Part shown: piece by piece, positions 1 to 8,606 of the stretch | How the letters are laid out: every line of letters starts with the position of its first letter | How positions within the stretch are numbered: position 1 is the stretch's first letter | Assembly: GCF_900635955.1 (NCBI RefSeq) | Contig: NZ_LR134201.1 | Coordinates: forward strand, 4,464,001 to 4,528,000 | Source: Cedecea lapagei | GTDB taxonomy: Bacteria; Pseudomonadota; Gammaproteobacteria; Enterobacterales; Enterobacteriaceae | Direction of reading: 5' to 3' | DNA length: 64,000 nucleotides | Notes under the pieces: generated by a model | Database searches by the model: none | Seen by the model: the letters and a program-made list of their open reading frames with translations, nothing else | Told to the model about the DNA's origin: nothing | Made by a program: the position numbers and the translations under genes

Positions 1-359
1 AACTCTTTTAACAGCGCGGTCTGATCGGTATCGTCGAACAGAGAAAAGTTAGATTTCATCCCAAGCGCCGCGTACTCGCGCTTGATAATCTCCAGCCCCA
101 GCGTGTGGAAGGTAGAGATCATCAACCCACGCGCTTCTTTGCGCCCAAGCGTTTGCGAGACGCGCTCTTTCATTTCGCGCGCGGCCTTATTGGTAAAGGT
201 CACCGCCGCGATCTGGCGCGCCTGATAGCCACTTTCGCGGATCAGGTGTGCAATTTTATTGGTGATTACGCGCGTTTTACCCGAGCCAGCCCCGGCCAAA
301 ACCAGGCAGGGTCCGGTAACAAATTCGACGGCTTGTTGTTGGCCAGGGTTTAAACGCAT
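1..359 (-). CDS. rep: ATP-dependent DNA helicase Rep, N-terminal part (cut by window edge)
   Basis: Rep is a superfamily 1A 3'-5' helicase that helps replication forks through protein-bound DNA. Only the first ~119 codons are in the window; the gene runs off the left edge. The start ATG is at 357-359 and the protein opens MRLNPGQQQAVEF, as in E. coli Rep. A Walker A motif, AGAGSGKT, sits at about residues 22-29, followed by the TFTNKAA motif Ia region. The divergent neighbour is ppiC, the same order as in E. coli. The family is certain; the integrity of the rest cannot be judged. Confidence 0.95.
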   Translation of the reverse strand, partial: MRLNPGQQQAVEFVTGPCLVLAGAGSGKTRVITNKIAHLIRESGYQARQIAAVTFTNKAAREMKERVSQTLGRKEARGLMISTFHTLGLEIIKREYAALGMKSNFSLFDDTDQTALLKE

Positions 360-442
360 AAGGTCACTCAATGAAAGTCAGGAGGGGACAAAAACAGCGT
401 GGTAGTATAGCGAGCGTAATCAACATGACTCAAGGCACTATC

Positions 443-724
443 ATGGCAAAAACCGCGGCAGCACTGCATATCCTTGTAAAGGAAGAAAAACTGGCTCTGG
501 ACCTTCTGGAGCAGCTGAAAAATGGCGGCGACTTCGAGAAGCTGGCGAAGAAGCATTCCACCTGCCCGTCCGGCAAAAAAGGCGGCCACTTAGGTGAATT
601 CCGTCAGGGCCAGATGGTTCCTGCGTTCGATAAAGTGGTCTTCTCCTGTCCGCTGCTGGAGCCTTACGGCCCACTGCATACCCAGTTCGGCTACCACATC
701 ATCAAAGTGCTGTATCGCAACTGA
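443..724 (+). CDS. ppiC: Peptidyl-prolyl cis-trans isomerase C (parvulin)
   Basis: This 93-residue cytoplasmic single-domain parvulin catalyses cis-trans isomerisation of peptidyl-proline bonds. The sequence has the parvulin hallmarks: AALHILVKEE at the start, the FEKLAKKHSTCPSGKKGG block near the middle, and a C-terminal FGYHIIKV. An upstream in-frame start at 371 would add 24 unlike residues, so the ATG at 443 (MAKTAAALHILV) is chosen because it gives the family length. It is divergent from rep and ends just before a strong terminator. Confidence 0.97.
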   Translation: MAKTAAALHILVKEEKLALDLLEQLKNGGDFEKLAKKHSTCPSGKKGGHLGEFRQGQMVPAFDKVVFSCPLLEPYGPLHTQFGYHIIKVLYRN

Positions 725-727
725 GTT

Positions 728-755
728 AAAGGCCGGGTTCCCGGCCTTTTTTATT
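728..755. terminator. Terminator after ppiC, probably bidirectional
   Basis: A perfect 9-bp GC-rich stem (AAGGCCGGG / CCCGGCCTT) with a 2-nt loop is followed by a T run. It lies between the convergent ends of ppiC and the DUF1360 gene and can serve both. Confidence 0.85.
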
Positions 756-1128
756 TTGTCGATTGCAAAGTTTGCTGGGCTTCATGCTTCAGCAAATGCG
801 TACCGACGGCCATCTGGAACACCTTAAAAATCATGCCGTTTACGAAAGTAGTCAGCGTGAGGGTAATAAATGCCGTCATGATCCAGTCAACTACCGGCAT
901 ACCGCTGTGAAGCAAATACGGGCGGTAAACCAGCATACAGGCAAAAACAACCCAGTGGCTCAGGCAGTAGAAACACTGGAATAGATGGCCCAGCATCGCA
1001 TTCTTTTTTGCCGTCCAGCTGCGTAAGCCAGCAAACAGTTCAGTCTGTGTGATAGTCATCGAAATACTGGCGGCTGCCAGCGCAATCATCAGGCAGACCG
1101 GCAGATCGTTGGTTAAAGTAGAAATCAT
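751..1128 (-). CDS. DUF1360-like small membrane protein
   Basis: This 125-residue protein looks integral to the membrane. Hydrophobic stretches lie near residues 9-24 (CLMIALAAASISMTI), 48-70 (GHLFQCFYCLSHWVVFACMLVY) and 80-108. The CFYCLSHW segment, with two Cys and a His, resembles the conserved core of DUF1360 proteins. No function is known for that family. Its ATG overlaps the stop of the upstream Rrf2-type regulator by 4 nt (ATGA), so the two are almost certainly co-translated. I infer that the regulator controls this gene. The family call is from pattern memory. Confidence 0.7.
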   Translation of the reverse strand: MISTLTNDLPVCLMIALAAASISMTITQTELFAGLRSWTAKKNAMLGHLFQCFYCLSHWVVFACMLVYRPYLLHSGMPVVDWIMTAFITLTLTTFVNGMIFKVFQMAVGTHLLKHEAQQTLQSTK

Positions 1129-1565
1129 TCATTGTGCCCCTTTTCATTGAAATAGCTGATAAATTCGCTGCCGATATCCTGCAGCGTCAGGCTTTTAAAG
1201 CGTGCCAGTACCAGCTCTTCGGCTGCCGCGAAGGTATCGGACATCACCCGATTCACCCCCTGCTCCACCAGGCACTGCGGATTTTCATTACGGTTGCCCA
1301 GAGCAAACAGGCCTGGTGACCCCAAGGCCAGATAGATATCCAGCAGCGTAACCGCACTGGCCGGTCGACAAAGCTTCCAGCCGCCGTGGTGGCCCTTGGT
1401 CGAGCAGACAATTTTGTTTTCTCGCAAACCGGCAAGCACTTTACGAATAAAGGCAGGGTTGCTCTCAATAAAAGCGGCCATCTGTTCAGAGGTCAGCGGT
1501 TTGTCCATCTGCTCCAGGTGAAGCAGGATGTGGAGAGTGGCAGAGAAGGAGTTATTCATTTTCAT
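1125..1565 (-). CDS. Rrf2-family transcriptional regulator
   Basis: This is an Rrf2-type winged-helix DNA-binding protein of about 146 residues. The HTH region (SEQMAAFIESNPAFIRKVLAGLRENKIV) and the wing (STKGHHGGWKLCRP, near residues 55-70) match the IscR/NsrR/RsrR superfamily. After the wing only one Cys (in NPQCLVEQG) remains, so the three-Cys iron-sulfur motif of IscR and NsrR is missing. It probably senses by another route. The start is chosen at MKMNNSF (1565); MNNSF at 1559 is also possible, and a longer start at 1613 adds residues unlike the family. It sits in an operon with the DUF1360 gene, and an inverted repeat covers its start. Confidence 0.82.
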   Translation of the reverse strand: MKMNNSFSATLHILLHLEQMDKPLTSEQMAAFIESNPAFIRKVLAGLRENKIVCSTKGHHGGWKLCRPASAVTLLDIYLALGSPGLFALGNRNENPQCLVEQGVNRVMSDTFAAAEELVLARFKSLTLQDIGSEFISYFNEKGHNE

Positions 1566-1584
1566 GTAACTTACAATATTACAT
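1564..1584. promoter_or_regulatory. Inverted repeat at the start of the Rrf2 gene, likely autoregulatory operator
   Basis: Arms ATGTAA and TTACAT are separated by 9 nt, with an inner GTAA-C-TTAC palindrome. The site touches the start codon of the regulator. Rrf2 proteins commonly bind such dyads in their own promoters; binding here is inferred. Confidence 0.5.
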
Positions 1585-1613
1585 AAAATGAGAGGCGACA
1601 AGATGACGGGCAC

Positions 1614-1640
1614 AAAAAAAGGCGCCTGAGCGCCTTTTTC
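1614..1640 (-). terminator. ilvC terminator
   Basis: The stem AAGGCGCCTGA / TCAGGCGCCTT type hairpin (AAAGGCGC...GCGCCTTT) with A and T runs on both sides lies directly after the ilvC stop. It may also act toward the plus strand. Confidence 0.8.
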
Positions 1641-1654
1641 AATTCACAAATCAA

Positions 1655-3130
1655 TTAGCCAGCAACAGCAATGCGTTTCATATCAGTCATATAGCCACGC
1701 AGTTTCTTGCCCACTTTTTCGATTTCGTGGTGACGAATTGCTTCGTTCACATCACGCAGCTGCGCGTTGTCTACCGCGGCTGCCGGGATCTCTTTGCCCA
1801 GGTCGCCTGGCTGCAGAGTGGTCATGAACTCTTTCAGCAGAGGAACAGCGGCGTAGGAGAACAGGTAGTTGCCGTACTCGGCGGTATCGGAGATAACCAC
1901 GTTCATTTCGTACAGGCGCTTACGTGCAATGGTGTTAGCAATCAGCGGCAGCTCGTGCAGGGACTCATAGTAGGCTGACTCTTCGATGATACCGGCATCA
2001 ACCATGGTTTCGAAGGCCAGCTCAACGCCTGCTTTCACCATTGCGATCATCAGAACGCCTTTATCGAAGTACTCCTGCTCGGAGATCTTGCCTTCAAACT
2101 GTGGCGCAGTCTCGAAAGCTGTCTGGCCGGTCTCTTCACGCCATGTATGCAGTTTCTTATCGTCATTCGCCCAGTCAGCCATCATGCCGGAAGAGAATTC
2201 ACCGGAGATGATGTCATCCATATGCTTCTGGAACAGCGGAGCCATGATGGTTTTCAGCTGCTCGGACAGCGCATAAGCACGGATTTTTGCCGGGTTGGAC
2301 AGGCGGTCCATCATCAGCGTAATACCGCCCTGCTTCAGCGCTTCGGTGATGGTTTCCCAGCCGAACTGAATCAGTTTTTCAGCATAAGCTGCATCGGTAC
2401 CTTCCGCCACCAGCTTGTCGAAGCACAGCAGAGAACCCGCCTGCAGCATGCCACACAGGATGGTCTGCTCGCCCATCAGGTCAGATTTCACTTCGGCAAC
2501 GAAGGAAGATTCCAGAACGCCCGCGCGATGGCCGCCGGTTGCCGCTGCCCAGGCTTTGGCAATGGCCATACCTTCGCCTTTCGGATCGTTTTCAGGGTGA
2601 ACGGCGATCAGGGTTGGAACGCCGAAACCACGTTTGTATTCTTCACGCACTTCGGTGCCCGGGCACTTCGGCGCTACCATCACAACGGTGATGTCTTTAC
2701 GGATGGTTTCGCCAACTTCGACTACGTTAAAACCGTGGGAGTAACCCAGCGCCGCGCCGTCTTTCATCATCGGCTGAACGGCCTGAACCACGGAGGAGTG
2801 CTGTTTGTCTGGCGTCAGGTTAACAACCAGATCTGCCTGCGGGATCAGCTCTTCGTAGGTACCAACTTTGAAGCCGTTTTCGGTAGCTTTGCGCCATGAA
2901 GCACGTTTTTCAGCGATCGCTTCCGCACGCAGGGCGTAGGAGACATCCAGCCCGGAGTCGCGCATGTTCAGGCCCTGGTTAAGGCCCTGAGCACCACAGC
3001 CGACGATGACGACTTTTTTACCTTTGAGGTAGCTTGCTTCATCGGCGAATTCCTCGCGCCCCATGAAGCGACATTTACCCAACTGCGCTAACTGCTGACG
3101 CAGGTTCAAAGTGTTGAAATAATTAGCCAT
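1655..3130 (-). CDS. ilvC: Ketol-acid reductoisomerase (class II)
   Basis: IlvC converts acetolactate and acetohydroxybutyrate to dihydroxy acids with NADPH and Mg2+; it is the second common step of valine and isoleucine synthesis. The 491 residues are the long, class II form typical of enterics. The Rossmann motif GCGAQG is at residues 44-49. The duplicated knotted C-terminal domain holds the metal ligands (e.g. DLMGEQTILCG). The start MANYFNTLNLRQQ at 3130 is chosen over an upstream in-frame start that would add 49 unrelated residues overlapping the ilvY operator. It is divergent from ilvY, its substrate-dependent activator. Confidence 0.98.
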   Translation of the reverse strand: MANYFNTLNLRQQLAQLGKCRFMGREEFADEASYLKGKKVVIVGCGAQGLNQGLNMRDSGLDVSYALRAEAIAEKRASWRKATENGFKVGTYEELIPQADLVVNLTPDKQHSSVVQAVQPMMKDGAALGYSHGFNVVEVGETIRKDITVVMVAPKCPGTEVREEYKRGFGVPTLIAVHPENDPKGEGMAIAKAWAAATGGHRAGVLESSFVAEVKSDLMGEQTILCGMLQAGSLLCFDKLVAEGTDAAYAEKLIQFGWETITEALKQGGITLMMDRLSNPAKIRAYALSEQLKTIMAPLFQKHMDDIISGEFSSGMMADWANDDKKLHTWREETGQTAFETAPQFEGKISEQEYFDKGVLMIAMVKAGVELAFETMVDAGIIEESAYYESLHELPLIANTIARKRLYEMNVVISDTAEYGNYLFSYAAVPLLKEFMTTLQPGDLGKEIPAAAVDNAQLRDVNEAIRHHEIEKVGKKLRGYMTDMKRIAVAG

Positions 3131-3256
3131 CGTAGAACTCCGTATGTGTCGTGTTGTGCTTATTGTAAGGGCTCTGCAGCCGTGTCGTGCTGCTAAGAAT
3201 AAATCCACTATATGACAGGAAATGCATTGCTGAAATTGATATATTAACAACGTCGT

Positions 3257-3273
3257 ATTGCAATTTTTGCAAT
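3257..3273. promoter_or_regulatory. IlvY operator candidate between ilvC and ilvY
   Basis: The near-perfect palindrome ATTGCAAT / TTTTGCAAT lies in the ilvC-ilvY intergenic region, 23 nt before the ilvY start. IlvY of E. coli binds tandem operators in this region and activates ilvC with acetolactate or acetohydroxybutyrate. Confidence 0.6.
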
Positions 3274-3295
3274 GCAAAAACGAGGCCCGCCGACC

Positions 3296-4189
3296 ATGGA
3301 TTTACGCGATCTGAAAACCTTTCTGCATCTGGCCGAAAGTCGCCATTTCGGGCGTAGCGCGCGGGCCATGCACGTCAGCCCTTCCACGCTTTCTCGCCAG
3401 ATCCAACGGCTGGAAGATGACCTTGGGCAGCCTCTATTTTTACGTGATAACCGCACCGTAACGCTGACCGAAGCAGGCGAGCAATTACGTCAGTTCGCCC
3501 AGCATACGCTGCTGCAATATCAGCAGATGCGCCACACGCTTGGCCAACAGGGGCCTTCCCTGAGCGGGGAGCTGCATCTCTTTTGCTCGGTGACCGCCGC
3601 GTACAGCCATCTGCCGCCCATTCTGGACCGCTTCCGGGCCGAACATCCCTCCGTGGAAATTAAGCTGACCACGGGTGACGCCGCAGATGCGGTAGAAAAA
3701 GTCGACTCCAGCGAGGCCGATCTCGCCATTGCCGGGAAGCCCGAATCTCTGCCGCCCGGCGTCGCTTTCTCGATGCTGGAAAATTTATCCGTTGCCTTAA
3801 TCGCCCCCGCGCTGCCCTGCCCGGTGAGAGTACAGGTAAGCCAGCCTGAGCCCGACTGGGCCAAAATCCCGTTTATCATGCCTGAGCAGGGGCCGGTGCG
3901 CCGCCGTATCGAGCTATGGTTCCGCCGTAAGAAAATCAGCAATCCGCTGATTTATGCCACCGTCGCCGGCCATGAAGCCATGGTGTCGATGGTGGCGCTG
4001 GGGTGCGGCGTTGCGCTGCTCCCGGAAATCGTGCTGGAAAACAGCCCCGAACCGGTGCGAAACCGCGTCCAGATCCTCGAACGTAACGATGAGAAAACCC
4101 CGTTTGAGCTGGGCGTTTGCGTACAAAAAAAGCGGCTCAATGAGCCGCTTATCAGCGCGTTCTGGAAATTATTGCCCGGCAGCCATTAA
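3296..4189 (+). CDS. ilvY: LysR-type activator of ilvC
   Basis: IlvY is the positive regulator of ilvC, activated by the IlvC substrates. The 297 residues carry an N-terminal LysR winged HTH (MDLRDLKTFLHLAESRHFGRSARAMHVSPSTLSRQIQ region, residues 1-60) and a periplasmic-binding-protein-like effector domain (about 90-297). The start at 3296 matches E. coli IlvY; the in-frame start at 3272 falls within the operator region. The gene is divergent from ilvC and convergent with ilvA, overlapping its end by 4 nt. Confidence 0.97.
   Translation: MDLRDLKTFLHLAESRHFGRSARAMHVSPSTLSRQIQRLEDDLGQPLFLRDNRTVTLTEAGEQLRQFAQHTLLQYQQMRHTLGQQGPSLSGELHLFCSVTAAYSHLPPILDRFRAEHPSVEIKLTTGDAADAVEKVDSSEADLAIAGKPESLPPGVAFSMLENLSVALIAPALPCPVRVQVSQPEPDWAKIPFIMPEQGPVRRRIELWFRRKKISNPLIYATVAGHEAMVSMVALGCGVALLPEIVLENSPEPVRNRVQILERNDEKTPFELGVCVQKKRLNEPLISAFWKLLPGSH
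4124..4152 (-). terminator. Terminator of ilvGMEDA located inside the 3' end of ilvY
   Basis: Read on the minus strand, a 9-bp stem (AGCGGCTCA / TGAGCCGCT) is followed by a run of seven T. It begins about 35 nt past the ilvA stop, within ilvY coding sequence. No other terminator separates the convergent genes. Confidence 0.65.
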
Positions 4190-5730
4190 CCTGCCAGGAA
4201 GAAACGGAACGCCGGGTTTTGAGTTTCATCGTGACATTCATAGCCCAGTTCATTAAGCCGGGTTTCGAAATCCGGCTCATGTTCCCCAAGCTCAAATGCC
4301 GCCAGCACTCGCCCGTAGTCGGTACCGTGGCTGCGGTAATGGAACAGCGAAATATTCCAGTGCGTTCCCAACGTGCTCAGGAACTTCAGCAATGCCCCCG
4401 GTGATTCCGGGAATTCGAAGCTGTAGAGCCTTTCGCGCAGCGGCTTGGATGGCCGCCCACCGACCATGTAGCGAACGTGCAGTTTTGCCATCTCATCGTC
4501 GGAGAGATCCACCACGCCGTAGCCGCCCTCGCTCAGCTGAGCAATGATCTCTTTGCGCTCTTCCAGACCACGAGTCAGGCGTACCCCGACGAAAATACAG
4601 GCATCGTCAGAGCTCGCGTAGCGGTAGTTGAACTCGGTCACCGATCGCCCACCCAGCAGCTGGCAAAACTTCAGGAAGCTGCCTTTTTGCTCAGGAATAG
4701 TGACCGCAAGCAGCGCTTCACGCTGTTCGCCTAGCTCACAGCGTTCGGAAACATAGCGCAGTCCGTGGAAATTCACGTTTGCGCCAGACAGAACATGTGC
4801 GAGACGTTCACCACGAATGTTGTGCTGCTGAACGTACTTTTTCATCCCCGCCAGCGCCAGGGCGCCGGACGGCTCCGCAACGGCACGCACGTCTTCGAAC
4901 AAATCTTTCATCGCCGCACAGATAGCGTCGCTGTCCACGGTGATGATGTCGTCGAGGTACTCCCGGCAAATGCGGAACGTTTCGTCGCCAATACGTTTAA
5001 CCGCAACGCCCTCGGCAAACAGCCCCACTCGCGGGAGCTCAACCGGCTTCCCGGCCTCCAGCGCCGCTTTCAGACAGGCAGAATCTTCCGCTTCAACCGC
5101 GATCACTTTGATCTGCGGCATCAGCTGCTTGATCAGAACCGCTACGCCCGCCGCCAGCCCGCCGCCGCCCACCGGGACGAAGACACGATCGATATGCGCA
5201 TCCTGCTGAAGCAGCTCCAGCGCCAGCGTCCCCTGCCCGGCGATGACTGCCGGGTGGTCAAACGGAGGCACGTAAGTGAAGCCTTGCTGCCGCGCAAGTT
5301 CGACAGCTTTGGCTTTCGCCTCATCGAAATTCGCGCCGTGCAGCAAGACTTCGCCGCCAAAGGCGCGCACAGCGTCGACTTTAATATCCGCAGTAGCCAC
5401 CGGCATAACGATCAACGATTTAATCCCAAGCCGGGTGGACGAGAGCGCAACGCCCTGAGCGTGGTTTCCCGCAGAAGCAGTAATCACCCCACAGGCTTTT
5501 TGCTCGCTATTCAGGCCAGCAATCATCGAATAGGCACCGCGCAGCTTGAAGCTGTGCACCGGCTGGCGATCTTCACGCTTAACCAGAACGACGTTATCAA
5601 GGCGCGAAGAAAGCTTGTCCATTTTCTGCAGCGGCGTAACCTGCGCAACTTCGTAGACCGGAGCACGCAGTACCGCTCGCAGATATTCGGCCCCGCTGGG
5701 GACCTCGGGTAGCGGTTGTGACTCAGCCAT
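4186..5730 (-). CDS. ilvA: Threonine deaminase, biosynthetic
   Basis: IlvA is a PLP enzyme that turns threonine into 2-oxobutanoate, the committed and isoleucine-inhibited step of isoleucine synthesis. Its 514 residues equal the E. coli length. The PLP lysine is K62 in HSFKLRGAY. SAGNHAQG and the PVGGGGLAAG phosphate-binding loop are present. The C-terminal third (from about 330) holds two ACT-like regulatory domains (e.g. ALLAVTIPEQKGSFLKF and LYSFEFPESPGALLKF). It is the last gene of the ilv operon, 2 nt after ilvD. Confidence 0.98.
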   Translation of the reverse strand: MAESQPLPEVPSGAEYLRAVLRAPVYEVAQVTPLQKMDKLSSRLDNVVLVKREDRQPVHSFKLRGAYSMIAGLNSEQKACGVITASAGNHAQGVALSSTRLGIKSLIVMPVATADIKVDAVRAFGGEVLLHGANFDEAKAKAVELARQQGFTYVPPFDHPAVIAGQGTLALELLQQDAHIDRVFVPVGGGGLAAGVAVLIKQLMPQIKVIAVEAEDSACLKAALEAGKPVELPRVGLFAEGVAVKRIGDETFRICREYLDDIITVDSDAICAAMKDLFEDVRAVAEPSGALALAGMKKYVQQHNIRGERLAHVLSGANVNFHGLRYVSERCELGEQREALLAVTIPEQKGSFLKFCQLLGGRSVTEFNYRYASSDDACIFVGVRLTRGLEERKEIIAQLSEGGYGVVDLSDDEMAKLHVRYMVGGRPSKPLRERLYSFEFPESPGALLKFLSTLGTHWNISLFHYRSHGTDYGRVLAAFELGEHEPDFETRLNELGYECHDETQNPAFRFFLAG

Positions 5731-5732
5731 GG

Positions 5733-7583
5733 TTAGCCTCCAAGCTTGCTTTTGTCGCGCACAGCACCTTTATCCGCACTGGTAGCAAGGCTCGCATAAG
5801 CACGCAGAGCGAAGGAAACCTGGCGTTCACGATTGCGAGGAGTCCACGCCGCTTCACCGCGTGCTTCCTGCGCTTCACGACGCGCCGTTATCTCCTGGTC
5901 AGTAAGCTGCAGCTGAATACCACGGTTAGGAATATCGATGGCAATCATGTCGCCATCTTCAATCAGGGCAATGTTTCCGCCGCTGGCTGCTTCCGGAGAG
6001 ACGTGGCCAATCGACAGGCCAGAGGTCCCGCCGGAGAAACGACCGTCGGTGACCAGAGCACAAGCTTTACCCAATCCCATAGATTTCAGGAAGGTTGTCG
6101 GGTAGAGCATTTCCTGCATGCCTGGTCCGCCTTTCGGCCCTTCGTAACGAATCACAACCACGTCACCGGCAACCACTTTACCGCCGAGGATAGCTTCTAC
6201 CGCATCGTCCTGGCTTTCATAAACTTTGGCTGGGCCACGGAACACCAGGCTGCCTTCATCTACGCCGGCCGTTTTAACAATGCAGCCGTTTTCCGCGAAG
6301 TTGCCGTACAGAACGGCCAGACCACCGTCTTTGCTGTAGGCATTTTCCAGGGAACGAATACAGCCTTCAGCGCGATCGTCATCCAGCGTGTCCCAGCGAC
6401 AGCTCTGCGAGAAGGCCTGAGTGGTGCGAATACCCGCAGGACCCGCACGGAACATCGTTTTTACCGCCTCGTCTTTGGTCAGCATCACATCGTATTGATC
6501 GAGGGTCTGCGGCAGCGAAAGACCGAGGACGTTTTTGACCTCGCGGTTCAGCAGCCCGGCACGATCCAGCTCGCCGAGGATCCCGAGAACGCCACCGGCA
6601 CGGTGTACATCTTCCATATGGTATTTCTGGGTGCTTGGCGCGACTTTACACAGCTGAGGCACCTTGCGGGATAACCGATCGATATCGGTCATGGTGAAGT
6701 CGATTTCGGCTTCCTGAGCCGCGGCCAGCAGGTGCAGAACGGTATTGGTTGAGCCGCCCATGGCGATATCCAGCGTCATGGCGTTTTCAAACGCCGCTTT
6801 GCTGGCGATGCTGCGTGGCAGCGCGCTGGCATCGTCCTGCTCGTAATAACGTTTGGTCAGTTCGACAATGCGTTTACCGGCGTTCAGGAACAGCTCTTTA
6901 CGGTCGGCGTGCGTCGCCAGCAGTGAGCCGTTTCCTGGCTGAGACAGGCCCAGCGCCTCGGTCAGGCAGTTCATGGAGTTAGCGGTGAACATCCCTGAAC
7001 AGGAGCCGCACGTTGGGCACGCAGAACGTTCAACCTGCTCGCTTTGCTCGTCAGAAACCTTCGGGTCCGCCCCCTGGATCATCGCATCCACCAGATCGAG
7101 CTTGATGATTTGGTCAGACAGTTTGGTTTTACCGGCCTCCATTGGGCCGCCGGAGACAAAGATCACCGGAATGTTCAGGCGCAGGGAGGCCATCAGCATC
7201 CCCGGGGTGATTTTATCGCAGTTGGAGATACAGACCATGGCATCGGCGCAGTGCGCGTTCACCATGTACTCCACCGAGTCGGCAATCAGCTCGCGGGACG
7301 GCAGTGAATAGAGCATGCCGCCATGCCCCATCGCGATACCGTCATCCACCGCAATGGTGTTGAACTCTTTCGCGACGCCGCCGGAGGCTTCAATTTGCTC
7401 GGCAACCAGCTTGCCCAGATCGCGCAGGTGAACGTGGCCTGGCACAAATTGGGTGAAGGAGTTTACAACCGCAATAATCGGTTTGCCGAAATCGGCGTCG
7501 GTCATCCCCGTTGCGCGCCACAGAGCGCGGGCACCCGCCATATTACGGCCGTGGGTTGTGGTGGCGGAACGATACTTAGGCAT
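5733..7583 (-). CDS. ilvD: Dihydroxy-acid dehydratase
   Basis: IlvD dehydrates the 2,3-dihydroxy acids made by IlvC to 2-oxo acids, using an iron-sulfur cluster. The protein has 616 residues, the usual length. Cluster cysteines are visible as C122 (CISNCDKITPGM) and C195 (CPTCGSCSGMF, with C189 and C192). The family motifs GRFSGGTSGLSIGHVSPEA and DGDMI lie in the C-terminal domain. It stands between ilvE and ilvA in the operon. Confidence 0.98.
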   Translation of the reverse strand: MPKYRSATTTHGRNMAGARALWRATGMTDADFGKPIIAVVNSFTQFVPGHVHLRDLGKLVAEQIEASGGVAKEFNTIAVDDGIAMGHGGMLYSLPSRELIADSVEYMVNAHCADAMVCISNCDKITPGMLMASLRLNIPVIFVSGGPMEAGKTKLSDQIIKLDLVDAMIQGADPKVSDEQSEQVERSACPTCGSCSGMFTANSMNCLTEALGLSQPGNGSLLATHADRKELFLNAGKRIVELTKRYYEQDDASALPRSIASKAAFENAMTLDIAMGGSTNTVLHLLAAAQEAEIDFTMTDIDRLSRKVPQLCKVAPSTQKYHMEDVHRAGGVLGILGELDRAGLLNREVKNVLGLSLPQTLDQYDVMLTKDEAVKTMFRAGPAGIRTTQAFSQSCRWDTLDDDRAEGCIRSLENAYSKDGGLAVLYGNFAENGCIVKTAGVDEGSLVFRGPAKVYESQDDAVEAILGGKVVAGDVVVIRYEGPKGGPGMQEMLYPTTFLKSMGLGKACALVTDGRFSGGTSGLSIGHVSPEAASGGNIALIEDGDMIAIDIPNRGIQLQLTDQEITARREAQEARGEAAWTPRNRERQVSFALRAYASLATSADKGAVRDKSKLGG

Positions 7584-7657
7584 GCTTTATTTACTCCAGT
7601 CTGTCGGGTAGCAGGCAGTCAGTTGCCGCCCACCTGATTATATTTTTTGTTTAAGGC

Positions 7658-8587
7658 TTATGGGTTTACCGGATCTAACCAGCCCCATTTGTCTTCTGTT
7701 TCGCCGGTGAACAGGCCAAAGAATGCCTGCTGAATGCGTTTGGTGACCGGGCCACAGCGGCCTTCGCCTACCTGGATACGGTCTACGCTGCGTACCGGGG
7801 TGATTTCTGCGGCGGTACCGGACATAAAGACTTCGTCGGCCAGATACAGTGATTCACGCGACAGCACCTGCTCGCGCACTTCGATACCCAGATCTTTTGC
7901 CAGCTTGATAATCGCGTCTCGGGTAATGCCCGGCAGCGCCGAAGAGGTAAACGGTGGGGTGTAAATCACGCCATCTTTCACTTCGAAAAGGTTTTCGCCC
8001 GCCCCTTCTGACAGGAAGCCGTTCACATCCAGCGCGATACCTTCCTGATAACCGTGGCGGCGCGCTTCGCTACCGACCAGCAGAGAAGAAAGGTAGTTCC
8101 CGCCCGCTTTTGCTGCGGTTGGAATGGTGTTTGGTGCCGCGCGGTTCCAGGAAGAGACCATTGCATCAATCCCCTGATCCAGCGCTTCAGCGCCCAGATA
8201 AGCCCCCCACGGGAAGGCCGCAATGATCACGTCAGTGGTGTACCCGTCCGGCGGGTTAACGCCCATGCCTACGTCGCCAACAAAGACCAGAGGGCGAATG
8301 TATGCGCTGGTAAGATTGTTTTTACGGATAACCGCACGGCAGGCTTCCATCAATTCATCAACGCTTTGCGATACCGGGAAGCGATAGATTTTTGCTGAGT
8401 CACGCAAGCGCTGCATGTGTTCGCGATGGCGGAACACCACTGGGCCTTTGTGCGAGTCGTAGCAACGGATGCCTTCGAATACCGAAGTACCGTAGTGAAG
8501 CGCGTGGGACATTACGTGTACTTTCGCCTCTCCCCACGGAGTCATCTCGCCATTGAACCAGATGTAATCAGCTTTCTTGGTCGTCAT
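7658..8587 (-). CDS. ilvE: Branched-chain amino-acid aminotransferase
   Basis: IlvE carries out the last step of valine, leucine and isoleucine synthesis, a fold-type IV PLP transamination. The protein has 309 residues. The PLP lysine is K160 (PTAAKAGGNYLSS), and the EGAGENLFEVKDG and SGTAAEITPVR motifs follow. The start MTTKKADYIWFNGEM at 8587 is chosen; the longer in-frame start at 8662 would overlap ilvM and adds residues unlike the family. An SD (GGAAGAG) precedes the chosen ATG. Confidence 0.98.
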   Translation of the reverse strand: MTTKKADYIWFNGEMTPWGEAKVHVMSHALHYGTSVFEGIRCYDSHKGPVVFRHREHMQRLRDSAKIYRFPVSQSVDELMEACRAVIRKNNLTSAYIRPLVFVGDVGMGVNPPDGYTTDVIIAAFPWGAYLGAEALDQGIDAMVSSWNRAAPNTIPTAAKAGGNYLSSLLVGSEARRHGYQEGIALDVNGFLSEGAGENLFEVKDGVIYTPPFTSSALPGITRDAIIKLAKDLGIEVREQVLSRESLYLADEVFMSGTAAEITPVRSVDRIQVGEGRCGPVTKRIQQAFFGLFTGETEDKWGWLDPVNP

Positions 8588-8606
8588 TGTTCTCTTCCTT
8601 TTACGC

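Noticed and set aside
2147..2899. 250-codon plus-strand ORF
   Set aside because: Antisense shadow of ilvC; composition and lack of any recognisable motif show it is not a gene.
4765..5712. 315-codon plus-strand ORF
   Set aside because: Mirror frame of ilvA; no family resemblance.
5718..6674. 318-codon plus-strand ORF
   Set aside because: Mirror frame of ilvD; no family resemblance.
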